DNA from: a bacterium
GTDB taxonomy: Bacteria > Armatimonadota > Zipacnadia > Zipacnadales > Zipacnadaceae
Direction: 5' to 3'
DNA: 12,729 nt
NCBI GenBank assembly: GCA_030607655.1
Contig: JAUWJN010000035.1
Coordinates: forward strand, 1-12,729
Part shown: positions 6,487 through 12,729 of the stretch, piece after piece
How the letters are laid out: each line of letters starts with the position of its first letter
Position numbering within the stretch: the first letter of the stretch is position 1
Notes under the pieces: model-generated
The model's input: the letters and a program-made list of their open reading frames with translations, nothing else
The model's database searches: none
Told to the model about the DNA's origin: nothing
Position numbers and translations under genes: made by a program

Positions 6487-7590
6487 ATGATGACACGGCA
6501 ACAGGAAGTTGGCATCAAGTTACAACGGGTACGGGACTTTCTGGAAAGGAACGAGGTCGCGGCAGTAGCACTCACCACCCAAGCTAATTTTGCCTGGCTG
6601 ACCGGGGGCAGCGACAATCACGTGGTGACCGCTTCCGAGGGTGGGGTAGGTTACATCGTGGTGACGGCTACGGGCCAACACATCGTGACCAATAATATTG
6701 AGGCCCCCCGCCTGGAGGATGAAGAGGTCGGCGAGCTGCCCTTTGAGATTCATTATATGAACTGGCATGAGCAGAACCGCGAGGCGATGTTGAGTCAAAT
6801 TGTCAGCGGGACGGTAGCTACGGATGGCAGTTGGCCGGCGGTGGCAACCAATATGGCCGAGGAGATAGCCCGATTACGCTGGCGGCTGCTGGAGCCAGAG
6901 ATAGAGCGCTATAAAGAAGTGGGGCAAGCTGCCTCACAGGCCCTTACTGAGACGGGACAGGAGATGGAGCCGGGGATGAGCGAGCATCAGATAGGAGCTC
7001 TGCTGGCCGGCAAACTGTTGGCGGTCGGCATTACCCCGGCGGTGCTGCTCATCGCGGTGGATGAGCGCATATATAAGTATCGACATCCGATCCCCACCGA
7101 CAACACTCTGGCGCGGCAGGCAGAGCTGGTAGTGGGGGCGCGCAAGTGGGGACTGGGAGTGTCGGCCACGAGGCTAGTGCATTTTGGGGAGCTGCCAGCA
7201 GAATTAGCAGATAAGCACGCGGCCGTCTGCCAGATAGACGCGGCCTTCATACTGGAGACCCGGCCGGACACCCCAGTCAAGGACATATTCCGGAAGGCTA
7301 CGAAAGCATACCAGGAAACCGGCTATGCCGATGAGTGGCATCTGCACCACCAGGGCGGAGGTACCGGTTATGCGCCCCGCGACTACATAGCGGGACTGGA
7401 CAGTCCAGAGGTAGTTCGGGAAGACCAGGCCTTCGCCTGGAACCCCTCCATTACGGGGACTAAATCCGAGGATACCATCATAGCCAGAGCGGATCAGACC
7501 CAGATCATCAGCCCAGCCGCGGCTTGGCCGATGCGGGAGATTGAATATCAGGGGCAGAAGATTGCCCGCCCGGATATTCTGGTCCGCTAA
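6487..7590 (+). CDS. M24/creatinase-fold protein lacking most metal ligands
   Basis: A 367-residue two-domain protein of the Xaa-Pro aminopeptidase/creatinase type: an N-terminal creatinase-like domain (about 1-135) and a C-terminal pita-bread domain (about 138-367). Family marks are YKYRHPIPTD (197-206), HHQGGGTGY (287-295) and GTKSEDTII (324-332). Of the five M24 metal ligands, both Asp appear replaced (around V215 and S226 in ELVVGARKWGLGVSATR) and the first Glu is Asn (N319 in AWNPS). His (H288) and the last Glu (E328) remain. It is unlikely to be a normal dinuclear metallopeptidase. Creatinase itself works on this fold without metal, so a metal-independent hydrolase or a binding role is open. 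GGAAGTGAT (6476-6484) acts as the ribosome binding site. Two adjacent ATGs (6487, 6490) are possible starts. It is the first gene after the strong rightward promoter, and smc follows 23 bases later. Confidence 0.85.
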   Translation: MMTRQQEVGIKLQRVRDFLERNEVAAVALTTQANFAWLTGGSDNHVVTASEGGVGYIVVTATGQHIVTNNIEAPRLEDEEVGELPFEIHYMNWHEQNREAMLSQIVSGTVATDGSWPAVATNMAEEIARLRWRLLEPEIERYKEVGQAASQALTETGQEMEPGMSEHQIGALLAGKLLAVGITPAVLLIAVDERIYKYRHPIPTDNTLARQAELVVGARKWGLGVSATRLVHFGELPAELADKHAAVCQIDAAFILETRPDTPVKDIFRKATKAYQETGYADEWHLHHQGGGTGYAPRDYIAGLDSPEVVREDQAFAWNPSITGTKSEDTIIARADQTQIISPAAAWPMREIEYQGQKIARPDILVR

Positions 7591-7602
7591 CCCACAGCAA
7601 GC

Positions 7603-7606
7603 GAGG
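7603..7606 (+). promoter_or_regulatory. Ribosome binding site of smc
   Basis: GAGG lies seven bases before the GTG at 7614, inside the 23-base gap after the M24 gene. It supports a GTG start. Confidence 0.55.
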
Positions 7607-7613
7607 CACCACC

Positions 7614-10600
7614 GTGCGTTTGAGTAAACTGCAGATGCGAGGTTTCAAGACCTTTGCCGAGCGGACTGAACTCCAGTTCGGAGCCGGGATTACCGCAATT
7701 GGCGGACCCAATGGTGTCGGTAAGAGCAATATCACCGATGCTATCCTCTGGGCCTTGGGCGAACAAAGTTACAAGGCCCTGCGCACCGAGGGGTTTCAGG
7801 ACGTGATATTCGTCGGCTCCGAGCAACGGCGACCCTTGGGAATGGCGGATGTCAGCCTTATCATAGACAATACCGAGGGGGAACTGGCCTGCGAGTATTC
7901 TGAGGTAGCCCTGTGCCGGCGGCTATTCCGGACCGGCGAGAGCGAGTACTTGCTAAATCGCAATCGCGTGCGACTCAAAGACATTAGAGAACTTCTGGTA
8001 GACACAGGACTGGGCTCAGGAGCCTATGCCGTAGTTGGTCAGGGGGAGATTGACGCTATCCTCAGCATTCGTTCGGAGGACCGGCGGGAGCTGCTGGAAG
8101 AGGTAGCGGGCATTGGTAAGTATCGCATGCGCCGCACCGAGGCCGAGCGGAAACTAGAGCAGACTCAGGCTAACATCACCCGGGTGCAGGATATACTCTA
8201 CGAACTCAGTTCCCAGCGCCAGACCCTGGAAGAGCAGGCCAAAGTTGCCCGTGAATACAAGGGACTCGCCGTCCAGTTGCGGGAATTGGACCTGCACCTG
8301 CTGGCCGATGACTACCAGCGCCACAGCAGTAAGCGACAAAGAGTAGACAATGATATCATGGTAGCCAAGGCTGACTTACAGGGCGCTCGTAATCAGATTT
8401 CGGCCCTGGAGGCAGAATACGAGCAGACTAGCCTGCAGGTGGCCAAATTGACTGATGACCTGGATAATCTGCGCGAGCAGGCCGCCGCAGCGGAGCGGGA
8501 GGTCAGCCAACGGCGCGGCGCGGAGGCGGTAGCCGCCGAGCGACTGAAGGCAATCCACGAGCGTCGCGAGCAACTACAAGCTAGTATTGACCAAGCTCAG
8601 CAGCGGCGTCAGGAACTGGTGGATCACCAGAACGCCCTGGAGCAACAGCAACAGCAGTATGAGAAGATCCTGGGCCGTCAGCAGGTTACGGTAGAGGAAC
8701 TGCAGACTTCCTATAATCAACAGGAGAGGCAATACCAACAGGCTTTGGAGCACCGGGAGGCGATGCATCAGCGCCATACCGAACTAGCCGGGCAGCTAGC
8801 CCGGTCGGAGAACGAAAGCGCCACTTTGGCGGGATTGGAAGAGGAACTCCAGCAGCGCATAGAGCGCTTGAGCGCACAACGAGAACAACTGGCGGGGCGC
8901 CGGGATCAATTGCAAGCAGCTCTCCAGGAATCTCAGCAGCAGATTGAGGCCCTGGGCGAGCAGGCTCAGCAGATTCAACTGCAGCTTCAGCAGGCCCGCC
9001 ACCGGCATAGTCAGCAGATCCGTACTCTCCGCGATCACCGGCAGAAACGAGATCTATTAGCCGGGGCAGTCGCCGCCACTGAATCCAAGCAAAGTCTGCT
9101 TCAGGAACTTCAGGCCGCCCATGAAGGTTACGAGGATGGACCGCGGGCGCTGCTCCAAGCTGCCCAGCGGGGCGAACTGGCGGGGATTATGGGCCTGGTA
9201 GCTGACTTTCTGGAGGTACCCCGCCATCTGGAACTGGCCGTGGAAGCCGGCCTCAGTGACCGCCTCCAGTGGGTGCTGGTGGAAAGCGACCAGCAGGTGC
9301 GTCAGTGCCTGGACTATCTGGAAAAACATCAGGCCGGACGGGCCACAATACTGCCGATCAACCCGCCGCCTACGCAGTTTGCCGGGTGGGCCTCGCTAGC
9401 AGTAGGGCGCAGCTCAGGTGTGGTGGGGACCGCCTCTGCGGTGCTCCGGTATCCGCGCCGTCTGGCTAACGTCTTCGAGCGACTGCTGGGCGATGTGGTA
9501 ATTGTCGAGGATCTGGACACAGCCTACCGTATTCGGCCCCGATTGACAGGCCCGGCGCATTTGGTAACCCTGACTGGCCAGATACTGGGCCCTAATGGGG
9601 AAGTCACCGGAGGCAGTATGAATAAAGCAGTCCGGGCGCCCTTCGATCGCCGCCGACAGTTGCAGCAGTTAGAGAAAGAGGGCGATGAACTGCGCGGATG
9701 CCTGGCGGCAATGTGGCAGACCGAGGAGAATCTGGACGGTAGCCAGCAGGACCTCACCGCCCTAGTCGAAGAGCGCGCCGATGAATTGACGGCGATAGAG
9801 AAGACGACTGGGCAAGTTGAAGCTGAGATAAGGCATATCGCCGACCGCCTGCGCGCCTCCGCTGCTGCTAATGAGGAAATTGACCAGGAGATAAATGAGC
9901 TGCAGGAGCGTCGCCAGGATGCCGGCAGTCGTGCCGCCCAGGCCGAGCGGATGGGACAGGGCCTACATCACGAACTTGAGCAGTTAGATGGTGAGCTGGA
10001 AAAGTTAGAATCTGAGCAGTTGAGCCGCGAGGAACTGGAAGGGCAACAGGTACAGTTGACTGCCGCGAAGGTAGAGCTGGCCCAAGTGGAGGAGAAGCAT
10101 CACTCGGCCGCGGCGATGTGCGAGCAAACTCAGCAGGAGGTCGCCCATTTTGACAAGCAAATCCAGCGTTCTGAGTCAGAACTCCAGGAGCTACAGGTAG
10201 CCGAACAACAGGTGACCCAGGTTGTCGAATCAGCAGATGGGCAGACTGAGCAGCTTGAGCAAGAAGCAGCGGCTCTGCGTGAGCAAGCGACGGAAAGCCG
10301 CGCCCAGCTTTCTGAACTCAGAGAGGCGGCTACTCGCCTGGAGGTAGCGCGCCGCCGCCTGGAGGAGATTCGGGAGCAGCACGCGGAGAAGTTCCACCGC
10401 CTGGAGCTATCCGTCGCCCGCGAAGAATCACACCGGGAGCAGATAGTCGAGCAGTTGGCGGATATATACGAGCTGACGCCCGAACAGGCCCTGGGCCAAC
10501 GTCCGGCGGATTTCAACCGGCGGGAAACTACCCAACAGGCCAACCAACTTCGCGAGCAAATCAGGAGCCTGGGCTATGTAAACGTGGGCGCCATTGAGCA

Positions 10601-11234
10601 GTGCGAGCGGCTCCAGGCGCGCGAGGATTTCCTCAGTGGCCAGATTGATGATCTCCAGAAGGCTCGGGAGGACTTACTCCAGGTAATCGCGGAGACAGAT
10701 GAGGCCGCGCAGGAGATGTTCCTGGAAAGTTTTAGGCAGGTGGCCCAGGCCTTTGATGAACTGTTTCAGCGGCTATTTGGGGGCGGTTCTACCCGGCTGG
10801 AGTTTACTGACCCAGAAAATCCGTTGGCGGCAGGCGTGGACGTAATCGGTCAACAGCCGGGCCGGCGGCAGCAAAACTTGCTACTACTTTCCGGGGGCGA
10901 GAAGGCGCTTATCGCGCTGGCCTTGCTATTTGCGATGATTAAGGTCAACCCCAGCCCGTTCTGCGTGTTGGATGAAATTGACGCCGCCCTGGACGCCTCC
11001 AACACTGAACAATTCACCAAAGTGCTGCGCGACTTTGCCCAGCGCACCCAGTTCATTATTATCACCCACAATCCCAAGATGATGGAGTCCGCCGATGTGC
11101 TGTATGGGGTGACTATGCAGGAGCCGGGTGTATCTAAGATAATATCCGTGGAGTTGGCCGAGGCCCAAAGAGAAGCTGAGGAGCGGGCCACGCATCCTCA
11201 GGCCGCCGGCGAGGAGGTAGCGGTCTCCCTTTAA
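7614..11234 (+). CDS. smc: Chromosome segregation protein SMC
   Basis: A 1206-residue, full-length SMC, the DNA-loop-extruding ATPase that with ScpA and ScpB organises and separates chromosomes. The N-terminal head has GFKTF, Walker A GPNGVGKS (31-38; Val in place of the usual Ser) and the Q-loop VVGQGEID (Q143). A long Gln/Glu/Arg-rich coiled coil (about 165-500) leads to a hinge (about 505-670, beginning GYEDGPRALL and containing TGGSMN). A returning coil follows (about 675-1030). The C-terminal head has signature LLSGGEKALIALAL (S1093-G1094-G1095-E1096), Walker B CVLDEIDAALDASN (D1120, E1121) and the H-loop IIITHN. The start is GTG, matching the family's MRLSKLQMRGFKTF opening, with GAGG seven bases before. 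It is probably co-transcribed with the M24 gene. The following ftsY is the usual neighbour in Firmicutes-like genomes. scpA and scpB are not in this window. Confidence 0.98.
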   Translation: MRLSKLQMRGFKTFAERTELQFGAGITAIGGPNGVGKSNITDAILWALGEQSYKALRTEGFQDVIFVGSEQRRPLGMADVSLIIDNTEGELACEYSEVALCRRLFRTGESEYLLNRNRVRLKDIRELLVDTGLGSGAYAVVGQGEIDAILSIRSEDRRELLEEVAGIGKYRMRRTEAERKLEQTQANITRVQDILYELSSQRQTLEEQAKVAREYKGLAVQLRELDLHLLADDYQRHSSKRQRVDNDIMVAKADLQGARNQISALEAEYEQTSLQVAKLTDDLDNLREQAAAAEREVSQRRGAEAVAAERLKAIHERREQLQASIDQAQQRRQELVDHQNALEQQQQQYEKILGRQQVTVEELQTSYNQQERQYQQALEHREAMHQRHTELAGQLARSENESATLAGLEEELQQRIERLSAQREQLAGRRDQLQAALQESQQQIEALGEQAQQIQLQLQQARHRHSQQIRTLRDHRQKRDLLAGAVAATESKQSLLQELQAAHEGYEDGPRALLQAAQRGELAGIMGLVADFLEVPRHLELAVEAGLSDRLQWVLVESDQQVRQCLDYLEKHQAGRATILPINPPPTQFAGWASLAVGRSSGVVGTASAVLRYPRRLANVFERLLGDVVIVEDLDTAYRIRPRLTGPAHLVTLTGQILGPNGEVTGGSMNKAVRAPFDRRRQLQQLEKEGDELRGCLAAMWQTEENLDGSQQDLTALVEERADELTAIEKTTGQVEAEIRHIADRLRASAAANEEIDQEINELQERRQDAGSRAAQAERMGQGLHHELEQLDGELEKLESEQLSREELEGQQVQLTAAKVELAQVEEKHHSAAAMCEQTQQEVAHFDKQIQRSESELQELQVAEQQVTQVVESADGQTEQLEQEAAALREQATESRAQLSELREAATRLEVARRRLEEIREQHAEKFHRLELSVAREESHREQIVEQLADIYELTPEQALGQRPADFNRRETTQQANQLREQIRSLGYVNVGAIEQCERLQAREDFLSGQIDDLQKAREDLLQVIAETDEAAQEMFLESFRQVAQAFDELFQRLFGGGSTRLEFTDPENPLAAGVDVIGQQPGRRQQNLLLLSGGEKALIALALLFAMIKVNPSPFCVLDEIDAALDASNTEQFTKVLRDFAQRTQFIIITHNPKMMESADVLYGVTMQEPGVSKIISVELAEAQREAEERATHPQAAGEEVAVSL

Positions 11235-11240
11235 GTTACT

Positions 11241-11352
11241 CGTAGGAGCGACATTCCTGTCGCGATGATGTCTTGCTCGTCTGAGGTAGACGAAAGGGCC
11301 TTCCTAACACATCTTATCCACCGGCCATCGCGGCAGGAATGCCGCTCCTACG
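11241..11352. repeat. REPIN-like element: paired inverted REP-type repeats
   Basis: Two 27-base arms in inverted orientation, 11241-11267 and 11326-11352, separated by 58 bases. They agree at 25 of 27 positions. Each arm starts CGTAGGAGCG (read inward) and has its own small hairpin: GCGACA-TTCC-TGTCGC in the left arm and GCGGCA-GGAA-TGCCGC in the right. The two mismatching positions pair with each other inside each hairpin (A-T in one arm, G-C in the other), so both structures are preserved. This is the architecture of REP doublets (REPINs) mobilised by RAYT transposases; the GTAGGAGCG motif is like REP families known from other phyla. No transposase is encoded here. It fills the smc-ftsY spacer and might influence transcript ends or stability. 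Confidence 0.8.
11277..11293. repeat. Inner hairpin of the REPIN-like element
   Basis: TCGTCT (11277-11282) and AGACGA (11288-11293) are perfectly complementary with a five-base loop. With the hairpins of the two flanking arms, this makes three stem-loops in about 110 bases. There is no T-run after any of them, so they do not look like an intrinsic terminator. Confidence 0.55.
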
Positions 11353-11411
11353 ACGACAAGCTCGGTAAACGCTATCACCGACATTAGCTATTCCCCAGTC
11401 TAGCTACAGAA

Positions 11412-11415
11412 AGGG
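11412..11415 (+). promoter_or_regulatory. Weak ribosome binding site of ftsY
   Basis: AGGG lies ten bases before the GTG at 11426. It is only a partial match, but no better site is near the start that gives the family's N-terminus. Confidence 0.4.
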
Positions 11416-11425
11416 CGACACCGTT

Positions 11426-12298
11426 GTGTTGCGAGGTTTATTCCGCAATCTCGGCGCAGTGCTACGCGGCCGCGCCATAATTGATGATGACCTGCTAGAA
11501 GAGCTGGAAGCAGCCCTCATCCAGGCCGATGTGAGTGCTGCCCTGGCGGCGCAGATGGTTGAGGAAATCCGCGAACAAGCCGAGACCGAGCATATCAGTG
11601 AGCCGCACCAGTTGATAGGACTATTGCGCGACCAGGTTCAGCGGATGCTGGCCCCGTATGAGGCACCGCTGAATAGCGGCGCTGACTCACCGACCACTTT
11701 CCTGGTGCTGGGGGTTAATGGTGGGGGCAAGACCACCACCGTTGCCAAAGTCGCCCACTGGTACCAGGCGGCGGGCAATAAGGTGATGATGGTAGCGGCG
11801 GATACCTTCCGCGCCGCTGCCATAGAGCAGCTAGAGATATGGGCTCAGCGGGTGGGCTGTGATATGGTCCGCCAGCAGCCCGGCTCGGACCCGGCAGCAG
11901 TGGTCTATGATGCCCTAAAGGCAGCTCGCGCCCGCGGCCACAATCTGGTGATCATAGACACTGCCGGGCGGCTGCCCACCAAGCGCAATTTGATGGAGGA
12001 GCTGGCTAAGATTGGACGAGTAATTGAGCGAGAGCTGGGCCGGCGGGCCGATGAGCGGCTGCTGGTCATAGATGCTACTACGGGCCAGAATGCCATCAAT
12101 CAAGCCCGCCAGTTCCACGACACCCTCGACTTGACGGGATTGATCATTGCTAAACTAGATGGCACCGCCAAGGGCGGGATAGTGCTAAGCATCACTGATG
12201 AACTGGAACTGCCCATCAAGCTGGTCGGGATAGGCGAGAGCCTTGACGCCTTACAGATATTCTCCGCCCAGCAGTTCGCTGACCAGATGTTTGAGTAG
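11426..12298 (+). CDS. ftsY: Signal recognition particle receptor FtsY
   Basis: A 290-residue SRP-receptor GTPase that docks SRP-ribosome complexes at the membrane for co-translational insertion. The N domain is about 1-80. The G domain has P-loop GVNGGGKTTT (96-105), the insertion box ADTFRAAAIEQL (125-136), DTAGRLPTKRNLM (178-190), AKLDGTAKGG (242-251) and the closing GIGESLDALQIF (268-279). FtsY is told from Ffh by the GVNG loop, the RNLM stretch and the absence of an M domain. The acidic A domain seen in E. coli is missing; this short form, with an N-terminal hydrophobic/basic helix (MLRGLFRNLGAVLRGR), is common and probably binds lipid directly. The start is GTG. It is separated from smc by the REPIN-like spacer, so it may be read through from smc or use its own unseen promoter. 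Confidence 0.97.
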   Translation: MLRGLFRNLGAVLRGRAIIDDDLLEELEAALIQADVSAALAAQMVEEIREQAETEHISEPHQLIGLLRDQVQRMLAPYEAPLNSGADSPTTFLVLGVNGGGKTTTVAKVAHWYQAAGNKVMMVAADTFRAAAIEQLEIWAQRVGCDMVRQQPGSDPAAVVYDALKAARARGHNLVIIDTAGRLPTKRNLMEELAKIGRVIERELGRRADERLLVIDATTGQNAINQARQFHDTLDLTGLIIAKLDGTAKGGIVLSITDELELPIKLVGIGESLDALQIFSAQQFADQMFE

Positions 12299-12381
12299 CC
12301 AAACCCTCTGTATCAGCGCATCCGATCTATGCCTGTCCTGCTGGACTGAGCATCTCCCCCATTTAGATAGCAAGCCCTAGT

Positions 12382-12729
12382 CTACTCCTCAGGCGAGACA
12401 GTCACGGATAGCTCGGGGCTGGGGACGTTGACGGTTATGTACACAATGGTCAGAGCGCCGTTGTCGCTGTCAATCTGCTGGCTGATGATGCCTGCCGAAG
12501 TCTGGTAGCGTCCATGCGGCATCACAAATTTAAGCTGGGCCTGCCGGAGGTTAGGCAGGATAGCCTGGGTGGGGTCTTCGGGAGGCTCGGCGAAACCGCC
12601 GCCGGCGTCAAAGGGTTCAGGGCTGGGGTCGCCGAGGAGGCGGATATGGGCAGTGACAGTAGCTGAGGTGCCGTTGTTAGCGGGCTCATACTCCACGGCG
12701 GGCAGATAGATGGGAGCAAAGACCTCGGC
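12382..12729 (-). CDS. C-terminal part of a hypothetical protein (cut by window edge)
   Basis: The minus-strand frame is open from the window edge to a TAG at 12384-12382, giving at least 115 residues. The sequence just inside the edge, EVFAPIYLPAVEYEP, reads like normal coding sequence, so the gene very probably starts outside the window. The GTG at 12696 is unlikely to be the real start. The fragment has alternating hydrophobic stretches (TVTAHIRLL, AQLKFVMPHG, LTIVYITVNV), a Pro/Gly/Asp-rich middle and an acidic end (VSPEE). This suggests a beta-rich domain, possibly secreted or surface-exposed, but I recognise no family and assign no function. It converges with ftsY, with 83 bases between the two stop codons and no strong terminator there. 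Confidence 0.6.
   Translation of the reverse strand, partial: AEVFAPIYLPAVEYEPANNGTSATVTAHIRLLGDPSPEPFDAGGGFAEPPEDPTQAILPNLRQAQLKFVMPHGRYQTSAGIISQQIDSDNGALTIVYITVNVPSPELSVTVSPEE

Noticed and set aside
10130..10543. Minus-strand open frame (137 codons) inside smc
   Set aside because: It is the antisense shadow of the coiled-coil segment, with biased Ser/Arg/Cys composition and no family features.
11385..11406. Two TAGCTA palindromes ten bases apart before ftsY, as an operator
   Set aside because: Short self-complementary hexamers arise easily by chance, and no regulator is suggested by the context.

Overview
The window is ordinary bacterial chromosome carrying mainly housekeeping genes. It looks GC-rich (about 55-60% by eye), and ATA is a common Ile codon. 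The gene sets resemble two classic neighbourhoods: HIT / phoH / 7TM-HD (pgpH) / ybeY / dgkA, as in Clostridia, and smc / ftsY. The SMC head, with GPNGVGKS and a GQGEID Q-loop, and the overall style of the proteins remind me most of Armatimonadota or a neighbouring Terrabacteria lineage. That placement is an impression, not a result.

Left block (about 59-6186, minus strand). In transcription order it holds a divergent MreB-like actin (5149-6186), a zinc-type HIT protein (4734-5078), a PhoH-family ATPase (3616-4647), a 7TM-HD c-di-AMP phosphodiesterase of the PgpH/YqfF type (1355-3595), the rRNA endonuclease YbeY (853-1293), and a fused diacylglycerol/undecaprenol kinase plus PAP2 phosphatase (59-853). 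The last two are joined by a TGATG stop/start overlap. Together they suggest a unit for cell envelope, RNA quality control and second-messenger turnover.

Centre (6187-6486). This is a divergent intergenic region with a near-consensus, extended -10 sigma70-type promoter pointing right (6361-6390) and a weaker one pointing left toward the mreB-like gene (6293-6321).

Right block (6487-12298, plus strand). An M24/creatinase-fold protein that has lost most metal ligands (6487-7590) is followed after 23 bases by a full-length SMC (7614-11234). A 191-base spacer carrying a REPIN-like inverted repeat (11241-11352) comes next, then FtsY (11426-12298). SMC handles chromosome organisation and FtsY is the SRP receptor. 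At the right edge, a convergent minus-strand gene (12382-12729) is cut off by the window, with only its C-terminal part present.

I found no CRISPR array, tRNA or rRNA gene, insertion sequence, prophage or defence island. The points most worth a second look are the REPIN-like element with compensatory changes between its arms, three divergent family members with altered active sites (M24, MreB-like, YbeY), the kinase-phosphatase fusion, and an AT-rich TATAAT box almost touching the phoH start. I see no clearly new multi-gene system.
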